From the NCBI RefSeq assembly GCF_900116625.1, contig NZ_FPBE01000001.1, positions 558,001 through 622,000 of the forward strand: 64,000 bases of DNA, given 5' to 3'. A program made the translations under genes and the position numbers. The notes under the pieces are model-generated. The model was not told the origin of the DNA, ran no database searches, and was given only the letters and a program-made list of their open reading frames with translations. The DNA comes from Idiomarina abyssalis. Its GTDB lineage: Bacteria; Pseudomonadota; Gammaproteobacteria; Enterobacterales; Alteromonadaceae. The stretch's first letter is position 1. The number at the start of each line of letters is the position of its first letter. Of the stretch, positions 50,942 to 59,965 are shown piece after piece.

Positions 50942-52069
50942 TTAACGTAATTTAGGTGAGACTGCCAACATTGCCGTTAAAACATCTTCCCCTAAACGCT
51001 GACAACGAGCGACAGACCAACCGAAATCTTCATCTGGTAAATTCGCGTTATCTTTAAACGGCATTTCAAGCGTGTAAGACAAACACTTGAAGCGCTCGCC
51101 GACTGCCGAATTAGCAACCGTCATGTTAGCTTTACCCGGCTCATCTCGTTCGTAGCCATATTCCGTCTGGAATTCAGGTGTTGCTGCTAAGAAGGCTGCT
51201 TTAAAGGTATCTTCCAGCTCTTTATGACGAGCATCGTAAGATGGAATACCTTCACAACCTGCAACGAAGTTATAAGGTAAGTCTTCGTCACCATGAACAT
51301 CAAGGAACATGTCAACGCCCGTTTCCTGCATGCGTTTTAGCACGTAGAAAACTTCCGGACTTTTTTCCAGGCTAGGCTCAGCCCATTCACGGTTCAGGTT
51401 AGTACCTACGGCGTTGGTTCTCAGATGACCACGGACGCTGCCATCGGGGTTCATATTCGGCACGACATAAAATACGTTCTCATCAAGCAATTTGCGAGCT
51501 ACGCCGTCTTCGTCGTCCAATAAGCGAGTAATAAAGCCTTCCATAAACCATTCGGCCATTGACTCACCCGGATGCTGACGAGCCGTTACCCAAATGGTAT
51601 TTTTACTCTCATCCGGCTCGCCAATTACCAGTAGGTTCAACTCACGACCGTCGATGGTTTCACCCAGTAGCTCATGGTAGCAATCGATAGACTGCTGAGC
51701 AGATTGGATAAGATCCTGATGACGCTCATAAGAATACGGAATGAAGTAGGCGTAATAAACACTTTCCTGCTCAGGTGTATGACGAATAACCAGCTCTTTA
51801 CCATTATACTCAGTCGGCACACGGAACCAGGTTTCACGATCATAGGAAGCTAACGCCTGATAACCTTTCCAACCGTCAGGGTAAGCTGAACCAGATGCGT
51901 TCTCTATTGTCATTACATGCTCTTCGCCTGCCTCAGCAAATAACTTAAAATGGAACCATTGGTAAAAGTCGGATTGGTGATCTTTTCTGATTGCCAGACG
52001 GATATCATCTGCATTATTTGCGCTGATAACCTGAATATTGCCACTGTCAAAGTTTGCAGTGATATGCAT
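50942..52069 (-). CDS. M14-family zinc carboxypeptidase, cytosolic-type
   Basis: 375 aa, no signal peptide. An N-terminal beta domain (residues about 1-115) precedes the M14 catalytic domain, the layout of the cytosolic carboxypeptidase (CCP/Nna1-like) group. Zinc ligands in TARQHPGESMAEW (H, E) and MFLDVHGDEDLPYNF (H); NMNPDGSVRGHLRTNAVGTNLNREW is the substrate loop; the catalytic glutamate is probably in CLSYTLEMPFKDN. Eukaryotic relatives remove glutamates from tubulin; the bacterial substrate is unknown. AAAGGGTGA precedes the ATG. Confidence 0.85.
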   Translation of the reverse strand: MHITANFDSGNIQVISANNADDIRLAIRKDHQSDFYQWFHFKLFAEAGEEHVMTIENASGSAYPDGWKGYQALASYDRETWFRVPTEYNGKELVIRHTPEQESVYYAYFIPYSYERHQDLIQSAQQSIDCYHELLGETIDGRELNLLVIGEPDESKNTIWVTARQHPGESMAEWFMEGFITRLLDDEDGVARKLLDENVFYVVPNMNPDGSVRGHLRTNAVGTNLNREWAEPSLEKSPEVFYVLKRMQETGVDMFLDVHGDEDLPYNFVAGCEGIPSYDARHKELEDTFKAAFLAATPEFQTEYGYERDEPGKANMTVANSAVGERFKCLSYTLEMPFKDNANLPDEDFGWSVARCQRLGEDVLTAMLAVSPKLR

Positions 52070-52105
52070 ACGTCACCCTTTGCTTTGTTAAATAAGAAAT
52101 ACTAG

Positions 52106-52132
52106 AAAAAAAGCGCCTTAAAGGCGCTTTTT
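52106..52132 (-). terminator. Rho-independent terminator after the GAPDH gene
   Basis: AAAAAGCGCC TTAA(A)GGCGCTTTTT: strong 10-base stem with T tract on either strand, 4 bases past the stop. Confidence 0.9.
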
Positions 52133-52135
52133 CAA

Positions 52136-53581
52136 TTATTTTGGTAAATTAGGTACTTTTAGCCCAGCCATAGCTTCTGCTACACGTACAACCTGGCAAC
52201 TGTAACCAAATTCGTTGTCATACCAAACATACAGTACAGCCCTGTCATCCTCTACGATGGTCGCCTGAGAGTCGACAACACCAGCATGACGTGAGCCCAC
52301 TAAGTCCGACGAAACAATTTCAGTTGAGGCGGTATAGTCTATCTGATTAACCAACTCTGAATGCAACGCTACCTGACGCAGATAATCATTCAACTCATCA
52401 CGGTTAGTCGATTTTTCAAAGTTCAAATTCATGATAGCCATTGAAACGTTCGGTGTTGGTACACGAATAGCGTTTCCTGTCAGCTTTCCTTCCATTTCAG
52501 GAAGTGCTTTTGCAACGGCCTTAGCAGCACCTGTAGAAGTAATAACCATGTTTAATGGCGCAGAGCGACCGCGACGGTCGGCTTTATGATAGTTATCAAT
52601 CAAGTTTTGATCGTTTGTATACGAATGCACCGTTTCAACGTGACCGTTACGAATCCCATACTCATCATTCAAGGCTTTAAGAACAGGTGTAATCGCATTC
52701 GTTGTACAACTTGCAGCTGAAACGATGCTATCGCTGTCTTCAATCATATTGTCGTTAACACCGAATACGATATTCTTAATGTCACCTTTTGATGGTGCAG
52801 TCAGAAGAACTTTATTCACACCTTTTGACTTAAGGTGCAGACCTAACCCGGCTTCATCCTTCCAAATACCTGTGTTATCGATAACGATTGCGTTATCAAT
52901 ACCGTATTGGGTGTAGTCAACTTGATCAGGGCCGTCTGAGTAAATGACTTTAATATTAGTGCCGTTGGCTTTTATGCTCTGGTTTTCGTGATCGACGGTG
53001 ATTGAACCGTTGAACAAACCATGAATAGAGTCACGACGTAATAAACTTGCCCGTTTCTCTAAGTCTCCGTCACGGCCACCACGAACAACAATTGCACGTA
53101 GGCGCATTTTATTGTTCGCACCGTTACGCTCAATAAGTAAACGCGCCAGCAAACGACCGATACGGCCAAAACCATATAGAACGACATCGCGCGGCTCAAT
53201 GTTATCTTCCGAGTCGATGATGTCCGCTAATTCACGCTGAACATACTCAGTAACCGACAAGTTATCGCCTTTGCCACCAAACAAATAACCATAGGCAAGT
53301 TTACCCAAATCAACTCGGGCTGGTGACAGCTTCAGTTCTGCCATAGCCTGCAGGAAAGGAAAGCTTTCACGTAAGCGAACTTTCTGCCCTTCGTGACGAA
53401 GAATAAGACGATGTGCCTTAATGATATTGATAGTTGATACATTCAATAATGAACGTCCGTAAACTAAAATTTCGACACCGAAGTTTCGGTACAACTTACC
53501 AAGCAACGGTTGCATTTGCTCGGCGAATTCCTGGCGTTCCTGCCAACTTGATAAGGTTGGATCTTGCTGGTTAGAGTTCAT
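52136..53581 (-). CDS. Glyceraldehyde-3-phosphate dehydrogenase, long form
   Basis: 481 aa. The standard GAPDH starts only near residue 132 (VVLYGFGRIGRLLARLL, NAD-binding) and has the catalytic cysteine in AASCTTNAITPVLK, HSYTNDQNLID, and the C-terminal WYDNEFGYSCQVVRVAEA. The first ~130 residues (RNFGVEILVYGRSLLNVSTI and so on) are a helical extension typical of a long-form GAPDH found in Vibrio, Shewanella and relatives. Such forms coexist with the usual enzyme in some species and may work in gluconeogenesis. Own terminator and divergent promoter region. Confidence 0.9.
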   Translation of the reverse strand: MNSNQQDPTLSSWQERQEFAEQMQPLLGKLYRNFGVEILVYGRSLLNVSTINIIKAHRLILRHEGQKVRLRESFPFLQAMAELKLSPARVDLGKLAYGYLFGGKGDNLSVTEYVQRELADIIDSEDNIEPRDVVLYGFGRIGRLLARLLIERNGANNKMRLRAIVVRGGRDGDLEKRASLLRRDSIHGLFNGSITVDHENQSIKANGTNIKVIYSDGPDQVDYTQYGIDNAIVIDNTGIWKDEAGLGLHLKSKGVNKVLLTAPSKGDIKNIVFGVNDNMIEDSDSIVSAASCTTNAITPVLKALNDEYGIRNGHVETVHSYTNDQNLIDNYHKADRRGRSAPLNMVITSTGAAKAVAKALPEMEGKLTGNAIRVPTPNVSMAIMNLNFEKSTNRDELNDYLRQVALHSELVNQIDYTASTEIVSSDLVGSRHAGVVDSQATIVEDDRAVLYVWYDNEFGYSCQVVRVAEAMAGLKVPNLPK

Positions 53582-53709
53582 AGTGAGCCCTGTCCTCTAT
53601 GCTAATGTCAGTGAGCTAATTAAAATGCTACGCTTTAAAAACCGCGATATTGTACTGAAAAGCTTGGCATGAAGCCAATTTTAAGAAACAATCGTATTTC
53701 ACTAATTAA

Positions 53710-54528
53710 ATGTTGAAGCCTATGTTAAAAAGAATCGCCATTACAAGTGCTGTCGTTGCCCTCGTCGGTTGTGTTGAAGGAAAACCAACTGTACGTGAAA
53801 TTTGCCAGTCCAACCCCGCAATGTGCAGTGACTTAAATGACGATAACTGGTGTAACTCGGAGCGCCGACAACTTATATTCAGTCGTTACGAGCGACATCA
53901 GAAAGATACCAGTGAAAACCAGTACTTTTTAATGCGTGATCTGCAAGAGTACGCCCAATGTATGGAATTAGCTTCAACTATTGAGCACAAAAAGCTCAAA
54001 CAAAAACAATCAAATCGTATTGAAGCCTACATCAACTCGCAAAAAAACATTAAAAAGTTAGCCGATAAAACGGCCAGTTCCGACCACCCGCTTTGGTTAT
54101 ATTGGCATTGGTCAAACCGAGGAAACGACCAGGCTTTACAAAAGCTCCTGTCACTAGAGGGTACTCCGCAAATGGAGACGCCTGAACTGAAGTTGGCCCT
54201 GGCCACTTACTATACAAAGCAGGACTCACAAAAAACATTCGAGCTTCTCTACAGTGCATTACGGCTATATACACCAGGTGAGCGTATTAACCCTGAAATA
54301 CCGTCAACCTTAGTCTCCATGTACCTGAAAGAAGGTAACGGGTCTCAAGCCTATATATGGTCTCAGGTTGCCTGGCAGCTTGGTCAGGACAACCTGGAAA
54401 AGAACAGTATGAAGAACATTGTTAATGCCAGCGAAGAACAATACGAACAGTGGGACGAGCAAGCCGAAGACATTGTTGAAAAGATTAAAGAAGGAAACTT
54501 TCGCGGTGATTACTCATCGTCTTCGTGA
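53710..54528 (+). CDS. DUF2989 family lipoprotein
   Basis: 272 aa. The N-terminus has a signal peptide with lipobox ALVGC, so the mature protein is probably anchored through Cys21. ATG 53722 (with GAAG before it) is an alternative start. The mature part has paired cysteines (EICQSNPAMCSDLNDDNWCN) and a helical body with TPR/Sel1-like repeats (LALATYYTKQDSQKTFELLY). DUF2989 is known beside msrB and gapdh in relatives. Function unknown. Its end overlaps convergent msrB by 19 bases. Confidence 0.85.
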   Translation: MLKPMLKRIAITSAVVALVGCVEGKPTVREICQSNPAMCSDLNDDNWCNSERRQLIFSRYERHQKDTSENQYFLMRDLQEYAQCMELASTIEHKKLKQKQSNRIEAYINSQKNIKKLADKTASSDHPLWLYWHWSNRGNDQALQKLLSLEGTPQMETPELKLALATYYTKQDSQKTFELLYSALRLYTPGERINPEIPSTLVSMYLKEGNGSQAYIWSQVAWQLGQDNLEKNSMKNIVNASEEQYEQWDEQAEDIVEKIKEGNFRGDYSSSS

Positions 54529-54911
54529 CGCATAGCAAGAGAGTTAACACAATAGCGCTGTCCCGTCTCAGTGGGCCCGTCATCAAACACGTGGCCCAGA
54601 TGACCACCACAGCGGCTGCAGAGTATTTCAGTTCTTATCATCCCATGGCTTGCATCTTTTACGTAGTCAACTGAACCTTGTATTGCCTTATCGAAGCTTG
54701 GCCAACCGCAGTGTGCATCGAATTGGTGGTTCGCGTCGAAAAGTTTTTGCCCACAGCCCGCGCACCGGTATATGCCCTCTTTATCACAACTTAGATACTT
54801 ACCGGAAAAAGGCCTTTCCGTGCCTTTTTCTCTTAAGACGTAATAGGCTTCATCGCCTAGCAATTCACGCCACTCCTGCTCGCTTTTGTCTTCCCAGTTA
54901 TGCTCACTCAT
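54510..54911 (-). CDS. msrB: Peptide methionine-(R)-sulfoxide reductase MsrB
   Basis: 133 aa, zinc-containing. Catalytic cysteine in QRYCVNSLAM (C121); zinc cysteines C50 and C53 (CAGCGQ) and C98 and C101 (CSRCGG); HCGWPSFDKAI is the substrate region. Reduces Met-R-sulfoxide in proteins. Divergent from pykA, convergent overlap with the lipoprotein gene. Confidence 0.96.
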   Translation of the reverse strand: MSEHNWEDKSEQEWRELLGDEAYYVLREKGTERPFSGKYLSCDKEGIYRCAGCGQKLFDANHQFDAHCGWPSFDKAIQGSVDYVKDASHGMIRTEILCSRCGGHLGHVFDDGPTETGQRYCVNSLAMRHEDDE

Positions 54912-55015
54912 AAAGGACTAACCTCTTTATCTTTCAATTAAATTTCGTACTACTGTCATACTGCGTATGCTAAACTTAAGCTAACATTCATGGCTAATTT
55001 TTGCTGAGGTTTTGC

Positions 55016-56446
55016 ATGCTTCGTCGTACCAAAATTGTGACCACTCTTGGACCGGCCACTGACTCTGAGGAAACTCTCAGAGAACTTATCAGAGCTGGTG
55101 CTAATGTCGTTCGCCTTAACTTCTCTCACGGTAATGCAGACGATCACAAACACCGAGCTTCAATGGTCAGAAAAATAGCACGCGAACTGGAAGCACATGT
55201 TGCCATCCTGGGAGATCTTCAAGGTCCCAAAATTCGCGTAGCACGTTTTCAACAAAGTAAAATTACGTTATCCGTCGGCGATAAGTTCATTTTAGATGCT
55301 GAGCTCGAAAAAGACAGTGGTGACCAAAATCGAGTCGGGCTGGACTATAAAGACCTACCTAATGACGTTAGCCCAGGCGATATTCTGTTACTTGACGACG
55401 GCCGTATTCAATTAAAAGTTGAAGAAATTAACGGCAATCAGGTAATGACAGAAGTGACCGTTGGAGGCCTTCTCTCCAACAATAAAGGCATCAACCGTCA
55501 GGGCGGTGGTTTATCAGCCGCGGCATTAACTGAAAAAGATTATGCCGATATAAAGTTGGCCGCAGAAATTGGTGTCGATTACCTCGCGGTTTCTTTCCCC
55601 CGCTCCGGAGACGACATAAATCAGGCACGTCACCTACTGCGAGAAGCTGGCGGGCAAGGCGTGTTGTGCGCAAAAATAGAACGCGCAGAAGCTGTCGCCA
55701 GCGAGCATGCTTTAGACGATATCATCAGAGCTTCTGATGCTGTTATGGTTGCCCGTGGTGACTTAGGTGTTGAAATTGGTGATGCACAATTAGTTGGTAA
55801 GCAAAAACAGATCATTTCTCGTGCTCGTCAATTAAATCGCGTTGTTATCACAGCGACTCAAATGATGGAGTCGATGATCGAAAACCCTATGCCAACTCGT
55901 GCTGAGGTAATGGATGTTGCCAACGCAGTATTAGATGGCACAGATGCCGTTATGTTGTCAGCTGAAACCGCTGCAGGAAAACACCCAATAGAAACCGTTA
56001 AAGCAATGGCGGATATTTGTCTCGGTGCTGAAACACACCCTTCAGCTCAACTGCGCCATCAGGATCTGGAAGAAATGTTTTCCAGTATCACTGAGGCTAC
56101 AGCAATGTCTGCAATGTACGCTGCCACACATCTCAATGGTGTAACCGCTATTATTGCTCTGACAGAATCGGGCTTTACTGCCAAGTTAATGTCCCGTATT
56201 ACATCGCACCTGCCAATATTCTCCTTATCGCGCCATTCTCACAGCCGCGATAAGTCAGCGCTTTATCGTGGTGTCTATCCTATAAACTTTGATTCCACCA
56301 GTGTAGAAAACCCAATCACTGAAGCTATCGAAGTGGTTAAAAAGAGTGGTCACATTAAAGCGGGTGATTTAGTCATACTCACTCATGGTGACGTTATGGA
56401 AACCGTAGGCTCAAGTAACACCTGTAAAATTATTGAAGTGCGCTAG
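55016..56446 (+). CDS. pykA: Pyruvate kinase
   Basis: 476 aa from ATG 55016, which has GAGG 6-7 bases before; the frame is open to 55001. N-terminus [38 protein letters not shown], the catalytic lysine-containing [10 protein letters not shown], and the cation site [15 protein letters not shown]-activated PykA-type rather than PykF by general similarity, which I cannot prove here. Converts PEP and ADP to pyruvate and ATP. Ends with a 4-base overlap with the convergent lipoprotein gene. Confidence 0.94.
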   Translation: MLRRTKIVTTLGPATDSEETLRELIRAGANVVRLNFSHGNADDHKHRASMVRKIARELEAHVAILGDLQGPKIRVARFQQSKITLSVGDKFILDAELEKDSGDQNRVGLDYKDLPNDVSPGDILLLDDGRIQLKVEEINGNQVMTEVTVGGLLSNNKGINRQGGGLSAAALTEKDYADIKLAAEIGVDYLAVSFPRSGDDINQARHLLREAGGQGVLCAKIERAEAVASEHALDDIIRASDAVMVARGDLGVEIGDAQLVGKQKQIISRARQLNRVVITATQMMESMIENPMPTRAEVMDVANAVLDGTDAVMLSAETAAGKHPIETVKAMADICLGAETHPSAQLRHQDLEEMFSSITEATAMSAMYAATHLNGVTAIIALTESGFTAKLMSRITSHLPIFSLSRHSHSRDKSALYRGVYPINFDSTSVENPITEAIEVVKKSGHIKAGDLVILTHGDVMETVGSSNTCKIIEVR

Positions 56447-57288
56447 TTACTAAAATCTTTAATTAACGAATCGAGAAGGTCGATATATTCATCGGCCTTT
56501 TTAATCACATTCTTACGCTGTTCCTGAGTCAAACTTTGATACATATCCCAAAGAAATTTATTTCGCAGTTCACTGCTTTCTTCTGATTTCTGTTGAAAAG
56601 ACTCACTTCTGAGTTGTTTAGGATCAAGGATTAAAGACGACATCCTTTCTTCATCAACAGGCTGTTTCAGTAGCGCCTTTTCAAATTCGGTTATCCAGCT
56701 TGCACGGTAACTTAACCAAGGCTCCCGTAGCCGGGGTGAATCACTTACCCAACTACGCAATAACTTATCTTGCTCTGTTGTTAAGTCACCGAGGATATCC
56801 TCTAAATCTTCCTCAACGTCGGAAATGCGATCAAGACGTCGTAGTATGTCACTCTGTTCTTTATCTTCTTTCAAACGCTGATAGCGTTCTTCCTGAGCTT
56901 CCTCTAGTCGGCTTACCAGTTGCTGGCGCTGTTTTACAGAAAGTGTTGCGAGTAAGTCGGCTTCGGACTCAATTTTTATGAGTACGTTTTCCCAAAAAGC
57001 CCATAAAGTATCTTCAAAATCACCAATATCGTTTTGTGTTAACGACTTTTCTTTAACCTTATCGCGCAATGCTTTTAGTTCCTTGCGGTACAAAGGAAGC
57101 TGTGTCTGAGCATGCCACTGATGAAGTTCATCGACTTTTTCTGATAGCAGCTCTTGTTGTTCACCGTTCAAGTCAACGTAGTCCTTTACCTTCCACTCCA
57201 CCAGAGTATCAGCAAACTGATAGCCTATATTAGCTGTACAACCAGCAATAAAAATAAGAACGGTAAGCACGCCTGTCAGTCGATACAT
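56443..57288 (-). CDS. DUF6279-type helical lipoprotein
   Basis: 281 aa. Signal peptide with lipobox FIAGC, so Cys17 is the likely lipid site. The mature chain is nearly all charged helix ([38 protein letters not shown]), with [22 protein letters not shown]-type start of DUF6279. Function unknown. Two bases after the response regulator gene, so it belongs to the PilZ-LytS-LytTR operon. Confidence 0.8.
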   Translation of the reverse strand: MYRLTGVLTVLIFIAGCTANIGYQFADTLVEWKVKDYVDLNGEQQELLSEKVDELHQWHAQTQLPLYRKELKALRDKVKEKSLTQNDIGDFEDTLWAFWENVLIKIESEADLLATLSVKQRQQLVSRLEEAQEERYQRLKEDKEQSDILRRLDRISDVEEDLEDILGDLTTEQDKLLRSWVSDSPRLREPWLSYRASWITEFEKALLKQPVDEERMSSLILDPKQLRSESFQQKSEESSELRNKFLWDMYQSLTQEQRKNVIKKADEYIDLLDSLIKDFSN

Positions 57289-57290
57289 GT

Positions 57291-58109
57291 TCAGCTCAGA
57301 ATAAGTTGTTTAATACGGTCTTTATAACTACGGCTGACTTTCAGTTTTTGACCATTTTTTAATTGTAAATGATACTCACCATTTTGCTGGTTACACAACT
57401 TCTCCACCTGTTTTATATTGACGATAGCTGAGCGGTGAACCCGTTGAAATAACTTAGGGTTTAAGTCCTGTTCCAGCTCTTTCATGGTACGACGCAGTAT
57501 GTGGGTCTCGTCTCCGGCATGTATGCACATGTAGTCACCTGCGGCATCAACCCACTTGATATCTTTAACCGCCACCCGAGTAATTTCGCCACTATCTTTT
57601 ATTGCAATGTAATCCGGATATTCATCAGCAGTAATGTTCTCTCCTGCTGACAACCTTTCCAGCAAGGTGTCAGCGTCCTGCCCGGTCACCTCAGCTACAA
57701 GGCTGATTAATTTACTCTGCTGTTCGTCATTGACATTTTGATGCTCACTTATCACACGTTTAACGCATTCCGCTAAGCGAGCATCATCCACGGGCTTTAA
57801 CAAGTAATCCAGTGCCCTGACTTCAAATGCCTTTATCGCATATTCATCATAAGCGGTTACAAAAACCACAATAGGCAAGTCCTGCCCTTGCTCCTTAACC
57901 GCTTTCAACACTTCAAATCCATTAAGGCCAGGCATTTGAATATCAAGAAAAATCAAATCGGGCTTTTCTTTTACAATAATTTCCACAGCCTCTCGACTGG
58001 TTTTACACTCGGGCATCAGCTCCAGTTGCTCAAATTCTTTTAAACGAATAGCCAAACCTTTTCTGGCAAGTGACTCATCGTCAACAACCAAGGTTTTCAA
58101 TCGATTCAT
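57291..58109 (-). CDS. LytTR-type response regulator
   Basis: 272 aa from ATG 58109 (GGAG before it). Receiver domain residues 1-125 with phospho-acceptor D56 (LIFLDIQMPGLNG), VTAYDEYAIKAF and the lysine in LLKPVDDARL. C-terminal LytTR DNA-binding domain about 165-268 (IKWVDAAGDYMCIHAGDETH; FQRVHRSAIVNIKQVEKL). Start overlaps the histidine kinase stop (TAATG). Regulates unknown genes; AlgR/BtsR-like. Confidence 0.92.
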   Translation of the reverse strand: MNRLKTLVVDDESLARKGLAIRLKEFEQLELMPECKTSREAVEIIVKEKPDLIFLDIQMPGLNGFEVLKAVKEQGQDLPIVVFVTAYDEYAIKAFEVRALDYLLKPVDDARLAECVKRVISEHQNVNDEQQSKLISLVAEVTGQDADTLLERLSAGENITADEYPDYIAIKDSGEITRVAVKDIKWVDAAGDYMCIHAGDETHILRRTMKELEQDLNPKLFQRVHRSAIVNIKQVEKLCNQQNGEYHLQLKNGQKLKVSRSYKDRIKQLILS

Positions 58110-59200
58110 TATTGATTCTCCACCGTTTCGATCGGAATAGTAATGCGAACACAAAGACCACTTTCTTCACCTTTGAGCATCTCAAAACGATAATGCTTGC
58201 CGTATAAAGATTTTAATCGTTGTCGAGTGTTATTGAGTCCCACACCATCTTTACGGAAAAGCTTTTCAGGGTCTGTTTGTATTTCGGGACCGTTGTCACA
58301 AACTTCGAGTATCAAATTGCCATTATCAGCCCACGAGCGCACTCTTATTCGCCCAACACCCTCAACGTTAGAAATAGCGTACTTTATTGAGTTTTCAATC
58401 AAAGGCTGGCAAATCAAACTTGGAACCAACGCGTGTTTTGTCTCATCGGACAAATGAATATCAATTTCAAGCTGCTCGTCAAAACGCACTTTCTCGATAT
58501 CCAGGTACAGCAACAGCGCATCAACTTCTTTTTCTAGCGTGACTTTTTTAATCGGCTCATTATCTAATGAAAAACGTAAGAAACGGCTAAGTTTATTCAC
58601 CATTAAATTGGCTTTTTCATTGTCTTTTAGCAGAATCAGTGTCGATATCGCATTTAAGGTATTGAACAAGAAGTGTGGGTTTAACTGATACCTCAGCATT
58701 TTTAACTGTGCCTGATGCGCCATAGACGAGGCAAGCAACGCTTTTTGCTTTTCTTCTTGCAGCATCTGATAGTACTTAATGCCAAAGTACAATCCACTCC
58801 AGCTAAGAACAATGTAGAACTTAGCCAAACTGTTTTTTAAATAGAAAAAAGGACTGTCCGGCCGAAAGCCAAATTTGTAAATTTCCCAATAGGTTGCGTT
58901 ATCAACAATGGCCCAGGCTACCGCTGTAATGTATGAGACACCAATTGCGATAAGAACCATCAAAGGTGGCGGCAGCTCCCATATTCTGCGATACAAATAC
59001 CGCAGAGGGATTGTCATCAAAAAACCAGCATAGGCACCAAGAATAATGATCAAGGTGTATATGTCTCGCATTTCATGCATTAGTGAACCAATATAATTCA
59101 CTAATGCGTAGCCTATCCAGCCACCAGCCTGCAGCAACCAGAAAAAGCGGTTACGATTGTCCATCAGTAACTGCCATTGTGTTTTTATCGGTTTTTTCAT
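58109..59200 (-). CDS. LytS/YehU-type sensor histidine kinase
   Basis: 363 aa. Four to five N-terminal membrane helices (about 18-150; short loops, no separate periplasmic domain) followed by a His_kinase domain with phospho-acceptor H176 in YQLNPHFLFNTLNAIS and the ATP-binding motifs ENSIKYAISN, CDNGPEI and GVGLNNTRQRL. The stimulus may be a membrane or small-molecule signal. Its start overlaps pilZ stop (ATGA), its end overlaps the regulator start. Confidence 0.92.
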   Translation of the reverse strand: MKKPIKTQWQLLMDNRNRFFWLLQAGGWIGYALVNYIGSLMHEMRDIYTLIIILGAYAGFLMTIPLRYLYRRIWELPPPLMVLIAIGVSYITAVAWAIVDNATYWEIYKFGFRPDSPFFYLKNSLAKFYIVLSWSGLYFGIKYYQMLQEEKQKALLASSMAHQAQLKMLRYQLNPHFLFNTLNAISTLILLKDNEKANLMVNKLSRFLRFSLDNEPIKKVTLEKEVDALLLYLDIEKVRFDEQLEIDIHLSDETKHALVPSLICQPLIENSIKYAISNVEGVGRIRVRSWADNGNLILEVCDNGPEIQTDPEKLFRKDGVGLNNTRQRLKSLYGKHYRFEMLKGEESGLCVRITIPIETVENQ

Positions 59201-59889
59201 CGCGCTGAAGACTCTAATCTCGATAACTCATCAATATCAACTAAGCTACCGGAGAAAAGTGAGTTAACCTGTTCTTTTTGATTCCCCATAAACTGCACAC
59301 CTAATTCAACCTGACCCTCAAGCACTTTTACTTGTCGGACTATTGCATTAAGGGTGAGATCACCATTTCTTTTTTGCTCTATATTCAGAACAATTTTACT
59401 GCCATTTTCCCATAGTTCTTCCAGCTTACCGTCCGGTTTTTCATGCTTTAACCGACAGCCACTCTCTGAGACATCTAACACATGGCCTTTAAACGACACT
59501 TCGTCACCGCTAACCGACTGTCCGGCTACCTCGGCAGGCAAAAGTGCGTCAAACCGACGCCCTTTTCGAATGACCCTGTGCTCTATCTGGTTAGGCCACA
59601 AAATGAAAAGCATTTTTGTTGGATGTGATATGACGTAACTTACCTCGCTACGAAAAGCACAGATCTCTCCATTTTCATTTTCGAGTACAAAACGAACAAT
59701 AACTGGCGTTTTCTCTTGCAAAAAATCTCGAACATCCTTGTATTTGCGTACGTCCGGCATATTAATAATGACCCAGCGGTCATTAACTGCACCTATAAAC
59801 TCTGAGAAAAAACGAGCCGGGACATTTGAGCTGGCTAATTGAACTTCTATTCTTTGACCGGTTACGAGCTCCGAAATTTTGCTTGTCAT
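59197..59889 (-). CDS. PilZ domain protein, YcgR-like
   Basis: 230 aa. N-terminal YcgR-like/PilZN-type beta domain (1-105) and C-terminal PilZ domain with the two c-di-GMP-binding motifs: RKGRR at 108-112 and DVSESG at 139-144. Both are intact. YcgR binds the flagellar motor in E. coli; here the partner is unknown. First gene of the four-gene operon with LytS/LytTR and a lipoprotein. Confidence 0.92.
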   Translation of the reverse strand: MTSKISELVTGQRIEVQLASSNVPARFFSEFIGAVNDRWVIINMPDVRKYKDVRDFLQEKTPVIVRFVLENENGEICAFRSEVSYVISHPTKMLFILWPNQIEHRVIRKGRRFDALLPAEVAGQSVSGDEVSFKGHVLDVSESGCRLKHEKPDGKLEELWENGSKIVLNIEQKRNGDLTLNAIVRQVKVLEGQVELGVQFMGNQKEQVNSLFSGSLVDIDELSRLESSAR

Positions 59890-59965
59890 AGGGGTCTCTT
59901 TGAGATGAATCGATATGTTACTATGATCGCTAGTTGTCTGGCTGTGTCAAGCAAAGGAGAGTCCC

